A stretch of 64,000 nt of DNA from Sphingopyxis sp. LC363. Its GTDB lineage: Bacteria > Pseudomonadota > Alphaproteobacteria > Sphingomonadales > Sphingomonadaceae. Shown in pieces: positions 7,993 to 17,155 of this stretch. The notes beneath the pieces were generated by a model. That model saw only the letters and a list, made by a program, of their open reading frames with translations. It was not told where the DNA came from and searched no databases. The stretch is taken from contig NZ_JNFC01000001.1 in the NCBI RefSeq assembly GCF_000756385.1, positions 62,001 to 126,000 of the forward strand. Direction: 5' to 3'. The first letter of the stretch is position 1. Every line of letters starts with the position of its first letter. Position numbers and translations under genes: made by a program.

Positions 7993-10131
7993 TTACCGTA
8001 CCGTAAAGCGCACACGGTCAATCATTCGGCCGCCTGGATCAACCAGCGCGAGCATATGCGCGCCCGGGCGGGGCAATATTTGCTGCCCGGCGTCGGCATC
8101 GCCGAGCGGTTTTTTGTCTAGGATCAGCCGGTATCCGGCGACCGATCCGCTGACCGTGACCGCGAGCCGCTGGCGATCGATCGGAATGTCGGGGTCGAGC
8201 GCGTAGACGCTGCCGCTGACCGGGCTGGTGATGCGCGGGCGGCGCGCGGCCTGCGGCGCGGAGGCCATTTCGGTCTGCGCGGTGCCGGCGAGGAAATATT
8301 CGCGGCGCGGCGGCTCGCGCGTGCCGGGGAGGCTGACCTGCCGCACCTCGACGCCGTTCGGCATTTTCGGCGGCTTGCCGGGGCTGCCGGCATGGAGCGC
8401 CATCATCACGTCGCGCCAGACCGGCGCGGCGCCCGAGGTGCCCGACACCGCGCGCATCGAATCGCCCTCGAGATTGCCGACCCACACCGCGACGGTGAAG
8501 CGGTCGGTAAAGCCGATGCACCAATTGTCGCGCATGCCTTTCGAGGTGCCGGTCTTGGCCGCGGCCCAGAAGGGGAGGCGGAGCGCGCTGTCGGCGCCGA
8601 ACGCGTCGGCGCGGGCGGAGGCGTCGGCGAGGATGTCGCCGACGATGAAGGCGGCGGCGGGGTTGACGATCGCGCGCGCTTCTTCACCATCTTTGCGCAT
8701 ATCGCTGAAGTGGACGGGCGACCACTTCCCCATATTCGCCAATGTTCTGAAGGCGTTGGCCTGTTCGACGAGCGACACTTCAGCCGAACCGAGCGCGAGG
8801 GAGAAGCCGTAATATTCACCGTCCTCGACAAGGCCGTGATAGCCCAATGCCCACAGGCGGTCGCGGAACTGCTGGACGTCGTCGATGATGAGCGTGCGCA
8901 CCGCGGGGACGTTGAGCGACGAGGCGAGCGCGTGGCGGACGCTGACCGGTCCCTTGAAGCTGCGGTCGTAATTTTTGGGGACATAGAGCCCCGACGCGGT
9001 GTCGAGCTGGACCGGGCTGTCGTCGAGGATCGAAGCGGCGGTGAGCCAGCCATGCTCGATCACCTGCGCATAGAGATGCGGTTTCAGGGTCGAGCCCGCC
9101 TGCCGCCGCGCGTTGGCACCGTCGACCTGCGCGGCGGTTGATCCGAGGCCGACACCCCCGACATAGGCGAGCACCTCGCCGGTCGCGTTGTCGAGCACGA
9201 CGACCGCGCCGTCGCGGACGCGGTTCGCGCCGAGCCCCTCAAGCTGGCGGCGCAGCGCGACGATCGCGGCGGTCTGGATGCGGCGGTCGATCGTCGTCGC
9301 GACGCGCTTGCCGGGCTTGTCGAGCAAGCGGACGGCAAGGTGCGGCGCGAGGCCGGGGTCGAAGCGCGCGGCATGCTCGCCCGAGACGAGCGTTGCGGCG
9401 GCGGCGCGGATCGCCGAACAATCCTTCGCTTTCGCAATGCGGCACGCGCGGCGGCCGAGCGCCTCGGCGCCCGCGGCGGGATTGGGGAGCAGGCCCGCGA
9501 AGAGCGCGGCGTCGGTACGATTCATTTGGGCGGGCTTCTTGCCGAACAGGCTTTGCGCGCCCGCGCCGATGCCCTGCGCCTCGCCGCGCAAGGGCAGGAG
9601 GTTGAAATAGGCCTCGAGCATCTGTTCGTGCGACCAGTTCGACGCAAGCGCCTGACCCGCGCGCATCTGACGGATCTTCGTGCGCCAGTCGCGCTGGCCC
9701 GGCTGCGCGAGGCCGGGATCGAGAAAGGCGGCGAGCTGCATCGCGAGCGTCGAGGCGCCGCGCGAGCGGTCGCCTGTCGCCCCTCTTGTAAAGCGCGCGC
9801 GGACCGCGCTCGCGACCGCGAGCCAGTCGACCCCGCCGTGCGACCAGAAACGCCGGTCCTCGGCGTTCACCACCGCGTCGCGGACGGCGGGGCTGATGTC
9901 GCCGAGCGGCACCCACGCGAGGCGGCGGCGTTCGAAATCGACGCGCTCGCTGTCGAGAAGCTGGCCGTCGCGATCGTAGAGCCAGGCTTCGCTGGGGCGC
10001 CAGTCGGCGCGGACGGTGGCGAAGTCGGGCATCGGGGGCGATTTCGTCGCGAGGTGGGCGATGGTGGTGAGGACGAGCGCAGCGAGCGCGAGCCAGGCGA
10101 GGGCGTCGCGGAGGCGGAATCGAACGGTCAT
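7993..10131 (-). CDS. pbpC: Penicillin-binding protein 1C (class A PBP)
   Basis: Bifunctional peptidoglycan glycosyltransferase/transpeptidase-type protein, 712 residues, anchored by an N-terminal membrane segment (about residues 10-27). The glycosyltransferase domain shows NAEDRRFWSHGG with catalytic E91. The penicillin-binding domain shows S347-T-L-K350, SLN in SSLNVPA, and K526-T-G528. A C-terminal extension of about 120 residues matches the BiPBP_C domain of PBP1C. It lies downstream of and on the same strand as the alpha-2-macroglobulin gene, the usual yfhM-pbpC pairing; PBP1C is thought to repair the wall after breaches trapped by the macroglobulin. A 176-base gap with a repeat separates the two. 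Confidence 0.95.
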   Translation of the reverse strand: MTVRFRLRDALAWLALAALVLTTIAHLATKSPPMPDFATVRADWRPSEAWLYDRDGQLLDSERVDFERRRLAWVPLGDISPAVRDAVVNAEDRRFWSHGGVDWLAVASAVRARFTRGATGDRSRGASTLAMQLAAFLDPGLAQPGQRDWRTKIRQMRAGQALASNWSHEQMLEAYFNLLPLRGEAQGIGAGAQSLFGKKPAQMNRTDAALFAGLLPNPAAGAEALGRRACRIAKAKDCSAIRAAAATLVSGEHAARFDPGLAPHLAVRLLDKPGKRVATTIDRRIQTAAIVALRRQLEGLGANRVRDGAVVVLDNATGEVLAYVGGVGLGSTAAQVDGANARRQAGSTLKPHLYAQVIEHGWLTAASILDDSPVQLDTASGLYVPKNYDRSFKGPVSVRHALASSLNVPAVRTLIIDDVQQFRDRLWALGYHGLVEDGEYYGFSLALGSAEVSLVEQANAFRTLANMGKWSPVHFSDMRKDGEEARAIVNPAAAFIVGDILADASARADAFGADSALRLPFWAAAKTGTSKGMRDNWCIGFTDRFTVAVWVGNLEGDSMRAVSGTSGAAPVWRDVMMALHAGSPGKPPKMPNGVEVRQVSLPGTREPPRREYFLAGTAQTEMASAPQAARRPRITSPVSGSVYALDPDIPIDRQRLAVTVSGSVAGYRLILDKKPLGDADAGQQILPRPGAHMLALVDPGGRMIDRVRFTVR

Positions 10132-10148
10132 TGGTCGCGAGGCCTAAA

Positions 10149-10286
10149 CAATCCTCCCCGTGCCGAAGGCATGGGGAGGGGGACCGTCGCCGCAGGCGAT
10201 GGTGGAGGGGCGGCTACCTCGCGCCATAGCCCCTCCGTCAGCGCTTCGCGCTGCCACCTCCCCATCGCTGCGCGACAGGGAGGATT
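10149..10286. repeat. Modular dispersed repeat, copy 1 (between PBP1C and A2M genes)
   Basis: GC-rich element bounded by ATCCTCCCC on the left and an imperfect GGGAGGAT on the right. Inside, bases 10229-10265 (CCCCTCCGTCAGC, variable part, GCTGCCACCTCCCC) are the reverse complement of the module at 20306-20342 in the second copy. The block around GGTGGAGGGG is also shared, inverted, with CCCCTCCACC of the other copy. It fills the gap between two functionally linked genes. Confidence 0.8.
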
Positions 10287-10307
10287 TTGCGGGCTCGCGC
10301 TTGCCCA

Positions 10308-13300
10308 TCAAGACCCCACGCTCGCCACCGTCAGCGGCGCGTTCGGCCACTGGCCGCGGATCGCGGGCGAATACATCGCCTCGACGCGTGTCGGGGGCAG
10401 CGTGAAGCGGCCCGAGCCGTTCAAACGCACGACATATTCGACCGCGTGGGTGCCCGCGGGCATCCAGCCGAAATAGCCGCGCCAGCTGTCCTTGCCGCGC
10501 TCGACATAGCTCGGCTGCGCGCCCGATCCGCCCGCCTGTTCGGCGAGCATTTCGGACTGGCCGCCGAGATTGCCGACGATCGTTGCGCCCGGGGCGACCG
10601 GATCGCTCACCACGACCCACGTCCGGCCCGCGGCCGCGACGACCTCGATCCGCACCTTGATCACATCGCCGCGCGTCAGCCGGTCCTTGTTCGCCGCCTT
10701 GACGATGCTGACCGAGCGCTTGATCCGGTAGCCGGCGTTGAGCGGTTCCTTCAGCGGCACCGCCGCCTTGACGCTGACGGTGGCCCATGGCGCGCCGCCG
10801 CCCTGATGGCTGAGGCTCATCGTCCCCGCGTTGAGCGCGACGCGGAGCGGCGAGACCGGCTCCGCCGGCAGCGGCCAGCTTTGCGTCGCGGTGTCGCCCG
10901 CGAGGCCGATGTTGGTGACGCCGGTGATCGCGCTCGCCGGATAAAGCGCGGCGAAGCGGCGGACGGTGACCGCGCCCCATGCGTTGGCGGGGGTCGTGTC
11001 CCAATGGCCCTTGCGCTGGCGCTGCGCGACGCCGACCATCAGCTTGCCCGCGTCATCCTCCCAGCCCTTGCGGCCGAGCACGGCTTCGAGCGCCTTGATC
11101 GCCATCTCGTCGCCGCTGGTCATCATCCACCACGGCGCTTTCGCATCGTCGACGAGGTCGAGGCGCGTGCCTTCATAGACGAGGCGCTTTCTGAGTTCGG
11201 CTTCGGCCGCGGTGCGCAGACCGGCGGCATTTCGCACCCCCGGCGTCTTTTCGAGCGCGACGAGCCAGTCGGCGAGCGTGCCCGTCGTCATGTCGGCGGG
11301 CGCGATGTCGATCGCGGCGACGAGGCTGGCGCTCGACGCCTTGTTGCGTGCGAGCGCCGCCAAGGCCGCGATCCGCACGGGGCGGATGTCCCACGGGCCG
11401 TATCCCTTGCGCGTGAGGCGTCCTTCGACGACCGCCTGCAGCGCCTTGACCATCTTTTCTCGCGATGCCTCGGGGATCGCGAAGCCGTTCGCGGCGGTCA
11501 CGTTCATCACATAGGCGGTGAGTTCGATCGATCCTTCCATCCGTTCGTTCGGCCAGTAGCGGAGCAGCCCGTCGTCATCGAGATAGGTCGGCATTGCCCC
11601 CGCGAGCGCCTGCCAGCGGCCGATGTCGCCCAATGCCACGGCGCGCGACGTCTGCTGTTCGAAGCAGGTGTAGGGATAGGCGCTCATATAGTCGCGCACG
11701 CCGGTGAGCGGCGGCGCGAGCGTGCCTGCGAGCGCGATATCGACATAGCCGCCGGGGAGCGCGCCCGCGGGGATCGCGATCGGCAGCGTCGTCGCCGGGC
11801 CGACGCGGAACAGGCTCGCGGCCCAGGTCTCGATCGGCACCGCGGGTTCGATCGTCTGTTCGAAGACGAGCCGGTCGCGCGCCTTGCCGCCCTTGGCCAC
11901 GGCATCGACGGTCCATTCGATCGGGCCGGTCCGGTCGGGCGCGGTGATCGACCAGCTGATCGGCACCGTGCCGCCCGCGGGGATGGTGACAGTGAGCGGC
12001 GGCGCGGTCGCGACGGCGGGCGACAGCGTCGGGGTCGCGGTGACCTCCATCGGCTGATCGGTGCCGTTCCTGAGCGTGAAGCGCGCGTCATAGGTGTCGC
12101 CGGTACGCACCAGTTCGGGCATGCCGGCGAAGACGCCGAGATCCTGCACGGTGCGCACGCTCGTCTCGCCGGTGCCGAAATATTGCGAGCCGTCGGTCGC
12201 GATCGCGACGAGGCGGAAGCCCGAGAGATTGTCGCTGAGCGGCACGTCGACCGTTGCGCGGCCCTTGGCATCGAGCGGGACATGGCCCTTCCAGAGCAGC
12301 ACGGGGCGGAAATCCTCGCGCGTCAGGCCCGAAAGGTCGCCGCCGCCGCCGCCGCCCGGTTCGAGCGCCTTGCGGCCATAGTGGCGCTTGCCGACGACCT
12401 GCATCTGCGCGGTCGAGGTGAGCACGTCGAGCGTGCGTTCGCCCATCATCGCGTTGAGCACTTCCCAGCTTTCGTTGGGCGCGAGCTGAAGCAGCGCTTC
12501 GTCGACCGCGGCGAAGGCGACGTCGGCATTTTTCGGCGCCTTGCCACCCGGGGTCTCGACCTCGATCGCGACCTTCGCGGTTTCGCGGACCGCATATTTC
12601 TCCTTGTCGGCCTTGACCTTGACGCCGAGCTGATGGCCTTCCCAGCCGACCTTGATGCGCGCGATGCCCATGCGGTAGGCGGGCTTGGCGAGGTCAACGA
12701 GGGCGGTCGGCGGCGCGCCCTCGCTATTCTCGATCTTGAAGCCGGCCGTGCGCTTGAGCTTGCGGAACCAGCTTTCGCCGCCGGTGACGCGGCCGCGCAC
12801 CGCCATCACCGAGACATAGACGTCGGGGGCGTAGGTCGCGGGCAGCTTGACCTTGACGACGGGATTGGTGCCCTTCAGCGGCACGACGAAGCTCGACAGC
12901 ACGCCCTCGCGCTCGACGGTGACGAGCGCGGTCGCTTCGCGGAAGGGCATGCGGACCTGGAATTTCGCGGTGTCGCCCGCGTCGTAGCGCGGCTGTTCGG
13001 CGATCACGTCCATGCGGTCGCCATTGTCGCCGCCGAACCACCAGTCGTCGTCGCCCGCGAGCCAGACCGAGCGCACGGCGCGCGCCTCGTTACCGTCGGC
13101 ATCCTGGGTGGTCGCGACGACGGTGATTTCGCCCGAGACGCCGGGCGCCATCGCGCAGCTCGCGCGGCCGAGCTTGTCGGTCGTCGCGCTGCATGTCGCG
13201 CCGAGGCGCGTCGTGCGCATCTGATTGTCATAGGCGTAGAAGCCGCCGATCAGGCGGCGCCGCGCGGTGATAATCTCGCGGTTGTAGAGCGCGACGGCGA

Positions 13301-16151
13301 CGCGCTGGCCGCGGATCGGCTTGCCGTCCAAGTCGAGCGCGATGAAATTGAGGCGCAGGTCGTTGTCGCGCATCAGCCAGCCGTCGGTCTTGAGCCCGAG
13401 CCGGACGGCCGAGGGATAGAGAGTGATGCGGCGGCTCGACGTCAGCGTCTCGCCGTTCGCATCCTCATAATCCATTTCGGCGGCCATCAGCGTCGGTTCG
13501 ATGATCGGCTGGTCGACGGTGACGCTCGTCGTCGCGCTGCCATTGGCGTCGAGGGTGAGCGGGACCGAGCGCGCGAGCGGCAGGTCGGCCGACGGCGTAT
13601 CGCCGCTGTCGTCGAGCTGGACCACGCCCTCTTTCACCGGCTGGCCGTCGAAATCCCAATCCTTGTAGTCTTCGGGTGGCGACCAGCTCGAGCGGAAATT
13701 GGTGCGGAGCTCGACGGGTATATTGGGGGCGGGGCCGCCCGAGAGATAGCCGACGAAGAGATTGAGCGGCACCGCGGCGGGGCGGACGAGCGCGGTCTTC
13801 GGCCCGGTGATCGTCGCCTTCATCGTCGGCAGGCGATATTCGTCGACCCGGACCGTCTGGCCCGGCCAGATCGTCTTGTCTTCGCCGTCCTTATCCTTGG
13901 TGACGAAGACGAGTTCATAATCGCCCATCGGCGCCGAGGCGGGGACGTTCCATACCGTCTCGCCGCTGCCCGCCGCGGTGATGGCGAACGGCATCTCGAA
14001 TTCGGTGTCCGAGCCGCGGTGGACGAGGCGAAGCTTGCCCGCGAGCGGTTCGGGGGTGCGGAAGCCGAGGCCGATCGGGCGGCGCAGGATATGCTTCATA
14101 TGCACCGTCTCGCCCGCCTTGACGAGCGCGCGGTCGAAGACGGTGTGGAGGATGTCGCTGCGCTCCGACCAGCCATAGGGGAGGTCGAAATCATAGGGAC
14201 GGATGCCGTTTCCCCAGTCGGTGAGCGTGAAGCTGAAATCGTCGCCCGAGCGCGCGCTGACCATCAGGGCATGGCCTTCGCTTTTCGCCATGTCGGGATT
14301 TTCCTCGCAGCTCGACCAGGTTTCGGGCTCGGGCAGCGCCGATGGGAAGGCGAGGCGGCCCGCCTTGTCGGCGCTGCCCCGCGCGAGCAGGCGGCCGGTG
14401 CAGGCGTCGGTGACGCGGATTTCGGCGCCGCCGACGGGAAGGCCGGTGTCGAGCGCGGTCACCCACGCGAGCGAGCCTTCGCGGCCCCATTTGAAATGCA
14501 CCGCCATATTGGTGACGAGCGCGGCGGTCGCGACATAGCGCGTGCCGCGGCGGCCGAGCAGCGCGGCGCCCAATTCCGGACTCGCGATCTCGACGACGTG
14601 GAAGCCCTTTTCGGCGAGCGGGATGCCGACGACCTCGAATTCCTTGCCGCCGCCCGGCGGGGTCAGTTGCAGGTTGCGGCGTTCGCCGCCCGCCGGGGCG
14701 CCGACGAACACCGATTTGGTGCCGGTGTAGTTGACGGTGACGTCCTTGCCCGCGGCGTTCTTTTCCTCGCGATAGTCGGTGTCGTCGGCGTCGTCGACGC
14801 GGCGGAGCCAGCGCGCGATCGCGGAATCGTCGTCGCGGACCCGAAGCGCGGCCACGGGCATTTTGAGGTTCGACTGGACGAGGCTCGCTTCGACCCCGCG
14901 CACGGTGACCGGCAGCACCCCGCCCTCGCCCGCTTCGAGGATGCCAAATTCGGCGGCGAATTTGACCAGCGGCGGGGCGCGGTCGATGTGGAATTTCAGC
15001 GGGAAATTCGACTGGTTCTGCAGCTTGCGGCCGCTCTGGTCGGTGACGTTCGCGGGCAGCACGAGCGTCGCGTCGACATTCTGCGGCAGCGGGCCGGCGA
15101 AGCGCACGGTGGTGAGCCAGGCGTCATTCTTGTCGTCGTCGTCGATTTTGGGCGTAAGGCGCTTGCCGTCGGACGTGCTCAGCGTCGCGGCGAGCGCGCT
15201 CTCGCGCCGCACGGGCGAGGCGAAGCTCAACACGACATCCTTGATCGGATTGCAGCCCGCCTGCGGGTTGACGCGGCTGCACGACATTTTGGCGGTGAAG
15301 GCGGGGCGCACGTCATAGTCGAAGCGCTGGTCGCGGCCCGCGATGCGGCCGGGCACCCCGGCTTGCGCGATGCGCGCGTCCCAGACGAGCGCCATCTCGC
15401 GTCCCGGCGGCAGCGGGCGGCGGCATTTGAGCGCGACGATGCGGTCGAGCGCGGCTTCGCGGTCGACGCCCGCCGCGGGGAAGCGCTGCGGCAGGCCGGC
15501 GTCGTAGGTGAAGGACTGGCGCGACCAATTATTGTCGCCGAGCCCGGTCAAAATCTCGGTCGCGGTTTCGCGCGGCAGGACGTCGAGCGGGATCTTCTCG
15601 CCGATGCCGTCGACCGCGCAATAACCGTAGCGGCCGACCGAGGCGCGGTCGGCGGCGACATTGGTCGCGACGAGGAAGATCTGCTCTTCCTCGATCCCGC
15701 CGCCCATGCCGCCGACGAGCACCGCGCGCGCCGAGGGGCCGCCGGTGTCGAGCGCGAAGCGGCTGTTGCCCGCGACCGCGACGCCGCGCGCGGTGGTCAG
15801 CCCGTCGCGCAGCTCGACATGACAGGCGAGCCCGCCGGGGAGCGGTTTGTCGAACTCAAGCACCCAGGTGCGCGTGTCGACCCAGCGGCCGGTCGACGGA
15901 AGCTTGCAGTCGTTGGTGGCGGGGGCCGGTGCGCGCGGGTCGCCGAGCGGGACCATGTCTTCGGAGAAACGCAAGGTGAAGCGCGTGATCGTGCCGTCGC
16001 CGGTGCCCGAGCTGCCGGGGGTCGCGAGTGTGACCTGCGGTACGGTGTCGGCGGTCGCGGTCGCGGCCATCGCGAGGGTGAGCGGCAGGATCAGCGCCAT
16101 TTTCGCCTTGCCGGCCAGCCATGTGCCCAGCGCGCGCCATGCCTTGCCCAT
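10308..16151 (-). CDS. Bacterial alpha-2-macroglobulin family protein, thioester type
   Basis: Large periplasmic protease trap of 1947 residues (YfhM/ECAM type). Start at 16151 is chosen because AGGGGAG lies 8 bases upstream and it gives a clean signal peptide (MGKAWRALGTW, hydrophobic core, ATATADT); the frame is open 75 bases further up. The thioester motif C1496-F-E1498-Q1499 is intact. MG domains occupy the N-terminal two thirds, with the thioester and C-terminal domains after. Unlike E. coli ECAM no lipobox Cys follows the signal peptide, so the protein may be soluble rather than lipid-anchored. It pairs with the downstream pbpC. A CRP-like palindrome lies about 110 bases upstream. Confidence 0.93.
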   Translation of the reverse strand: MGKAWRALGTWLAGKAKMALILPLTLAMAATATADTVPQVTLATPGSSGTGDGTITRFTLRFSEDMVPLGDPRAPAPATNDCKLPSTGRWVDTRTWVLEFDKPLPGGLACHVELRDGLTTARGVAVAGNSRFALDTGGPSARAVLVGGMGGGIEEEQIFLVATNVAADRASVGRYGYCAVDGIGEKIPLDVLPRETATEILTGLGDNNWSRQSFTYDAGLPQRFPAAGVDREAALDRIVALKCRRPLPPGREMALVWDARIAQAGVPGRIAGRDQRFDYDVRPAFTAKMSCSRVNPQAGCNPIKDVVLSFASPVRRESALAATLSTSDGKRLTPKIDDDDKNDAWLTTVRFAGPLPQNVDATLVLPANVTDQSGRKLQNQSNFPLKFHIDRAPPLVKFAAEFGILEAGEGGVLPVTVRGVEASLVQSNLKMPVAALRVRDDDSAIARWLRRVDDADDTDYREEKNAAGKDVTVNYTGTKSVFVGAPAGGERRNLQLTPPGGGKEFEVVGIPLAEKGFHVVEIASPELGAALLGRRGTRYVATAALVTNMAVHFKWGREGSLAWVTALDTGLPVGGAEIRVTDACTGRLLARGSADKAGRLAFPSALPEPETWSSCEENPDMAKSEGHALMVSARSGDDFSFTLTDWGNGIRPYDFDLPYGWSERSDILHTVFDRALVKAGETVHMKHILRRPIGLGFRTPEPLAGKLRLVHRGSDTEFEMPFAITAAGSGETVWNVPASAPMGDYELVFVTKDKDGEDKTIWPGQTVRVDEYRLPTMKATITGPKTALVRPAAVPLNLFVGYLSGGPAPNIPVELRTNFRSSWSPPEDYKDWDFDGQPVKEGVVQLDDSGDTPSADLPLARSVPLTLDANGSATTSVTVDQPIIEPTLMAAEMDYEDANGETLTSSRRITLYPSAVRLGLKTDGWLMRDNDLRLNFIALDLDGKPIRGQRVAVALYNREIITARRRLIGGFYAYDNQMRTTRLGATCSATTDKLGRASCAMAPGVSGEITVVATTQDADGNEARAVRSVWLAGDDDWWFGGDNGDRMDVIAEQPRYDAGDTAKFQVRMPFREATALVTVEREGVLSSFVVPLKGTNPVVKVKLPATYAPDVYVSVMAVRGRVTGGESWFRKLKRTAGFKIENSEGAPPTALVDLAKPAYRMGIARIKVGWEGHQLGVKVKADKEKYAVRETAKVAIEVETPGGKAPKNADVAFAAVDEALLQLAPNESWEVLNAMMGERTLDVLTSTAQMQVVGKRHYGRKALEPGGGGGGDLSGLTREDFRPVLLWKGHVPLDAKGRATVDVPLSDNLSGFRLVAIATDGSQYFGTGETSVRTVQDLGVFAGMPELVRTGDTYDARFTLRNGTDQPMEVTATPTLSPAVATAPPLTVTIPAGGTVPISWSITAPDRTGPIEWTVDAVAKGGKARDRLVFEQTIEPAVPIETWAASLFRVGPATTLPIAIPAGALPGGYVDIALAGTLAPPLTGVRDYMSAYPYTCFEQQTSRAVALGDIGRWQALAGAMPTYLDDDGLLRYWPNERMEGSIELTAYVMNVTAANGFAIPEASREKMVKALQAVVEGRLTRKGYGPWDIRPVRIAALAALARNKASSASLVAAIDIAPADMTTGTLADWLVALEKTPGVRNAAGLRTAAEAELRKRLVYEGTRLDLVDDAKAPWWMMTSGDEMAIKALEAVLGRKGWEDDAGKLMVGVAQRQRKGHWDTTPANAWGAVTVRRFAALYPASAITGVTNIGLAGDTATQSWPLPAEPVSPLRVALNAGTMSLSHQGGGAPWATVSVKAAVPLKEPLNAGYRIKRSVSIVKAANKDRLTRGDVIKVRIEVVAAAGRTWVVVSDPVAPGATIVGNLGGQSEMLAEQAGGSGAQPSYVERGKDSWRGYFGWMPAGTHAVEYVVRLNGSGRFTLPPTRVEAMYSPAIRGQWPNAPLTVASVGS

Positions 16152-16257
16152 CGCTTCGTCTCCCCTTCTGGCCCGGATATCTATCCTGCTGGAAACAGGG
16201 GCAAGAGTCCACCCGTCGCCGTGCATCGCGCACGCTTAGTCGCAGAGGGGGAAAATG

Positions 16258-16275
16258 CTGTGACCGGGGTCACAG
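16258..16275. promoter_or_regulatory. CRP-type palindrome upstream of the alpha-2-macroglobulin gene
   Basis: CTGTGACC-GG-GGTCACAG, which contains the full TGTGA-N6-TCACA consensus of CRP/FNR-family sites. It sits 107 bases upstream of the A2M start codon, between that gene and the HIT gene. Binding is inferred, not shown. Confidence 0.6.
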
Positions 16276-16288
16276 ACGGAGCGCGATA

Positions 16289-16666
16289 TCAGCGCGCGAG
16301 CATCGGGCCGAGCGGCTGGCCGGCGAAGATGTGGACGTGGAGGTGCGGGATTTCCTGATGGCTGTCGAGGCCGGTGTTGGCGAGCAGGCGGTAGCCCGGC
16401 GCGACGAGGCCCTGATCGCGTGCGACCTTGCCCACCGCGCGGACGAAACCCGCGATCTCGGCCTCGCTGCCGCGCTCCGAAAAATCGTCCCAGCTCACGT
16501 AAGCGCCCTTGGGGATGACGAGGATGTGGAGCGGCGCCTGCGGGTTGATGTCGTGGAAGGCGAGGGCATATTCGTCCTCGTAGACCGTCTTCGACGGCAG
16601 CTCGCCGCGCAGGATGCGCGCAAAGATGTTGCTGTCGTCATAGGGGCGGGTCGCGTCGATCGGCAT
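16289..16666 (-). CDS. HIT family (histidine triad) protein
   Basis: Cytosolic nucleotide hydrolase/transferase of the HINT branch, 125 residues. The histidine triad is H108-L-H-V-H112 near the C terminus, and the N-terminal FARILRGELPSKTVYED matches HINT proteins. Start at 16666 (MPIDATRP) is supported by AGGAG upstream; the frame is open further up but that part overlaps hisE. It follows hisE by 10 bases, a common arrangement at the end of alphaproteobacterial histidine gene clusters. Likely hydrolyses AMP-linked adducts. Confidence 0.94.
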   Translation of the reverse strand: MPIDATRPYDDSNIFARILRGELPSKTVYEDEYALAFHDINPQAPLHILVIPKGAYVSWDDFSERGSEAEIAGFVRAVGKVARDQGLVAPGYRLLANTGLDSHQEIPHLHVHIFAGQPLGPMLAR

Positions 16667-16676
16667 GAGGAAGCTC

Positions 16677-17012
16677 CTAGTGGGGGCGGCCGGCCTTTTC
16701 GGTGTGGCCCGAGGTGCCGTGGCGGCGCGCCAGTTCGGCGGCGATGTCGTCCCACGACAGGCCGCGTGTCGCAAGCAGGATGGTGAGGTGGAAGACGAGG
16801 TCGGCCGCCTCGCCGGTCAGCGCGGCGTCGTCCTCGGTGAGCGCCGCGATCACCGTCTCGACCGCTTCCTCGCCCAGCTTTTGCGCGATCTTGCCGCGGC
16901 CTTTCGCGGCGAGGCTCGCCACATAGGAAGCCTCGGCGTCGCCTGCCGCGAGACGGTCGCGGATGATCGATTCCAGCCGGTCCAATGCTTCGCCCATCGC
17001 GCTCACCATCAT
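16677..17012 (-). CDS. hisE: Phosphoribosyl-ATP diphosphatase
   Basis: Second step of histidine biosynthesis: hydrolysis of phosphoribosyl-ATP to phosphoribosyl-AMP and diphosphate. About 111 residues. The MazG-like alpha-helical core is clear: KIAQKLGEEAVETVIAAL followed by EAADLVFHLTILLA. Start at 17012 is chosen from AAAGGA six bases upstream; ATGs at 17009 and 16997 are alternatives. The rest of the his cluster is not in the window. Divergent from the TonB receptor gene at 17156. Confidence 0.94.
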   Translation of the reverse strand: MMVSAMGEALDRLESIIRDRLAAGDAEASYVASLAAKGRGKIAQKLGEEAVETVIAALTEDDAALTGEAADLVFHLTILLATRGLSWDDIAAELARRHGTSGHTEKAGRPH

Positions 17013-17155
17013 CCGATCCTTTCGGACGCGTGCGTAGCGGTGCGCGCCGGTCGCGGCAAGCGGGTGCGAGGCCCAAAAAATTACCGCTGCGTAAACCATA
17101 TCGAAACGTCCGGCGGATAATTTCGGGTGCGCCGGGGGGCGAGATCAACTTCTGA

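Noticed and set aside
10287-16358. Open frame of over 2000 codons on the plus strand opposite the alpha-2-macroglobulin gene
   Set aside because: Product is a low-complexity Arg/Ala/Asp-rich string without domains; it is the GC-rich shadow of the real gene. Similar antisense frames at 1044-4217, 17081-20197, 25626-27917 and 36586-38448 were dropped for the same reason.
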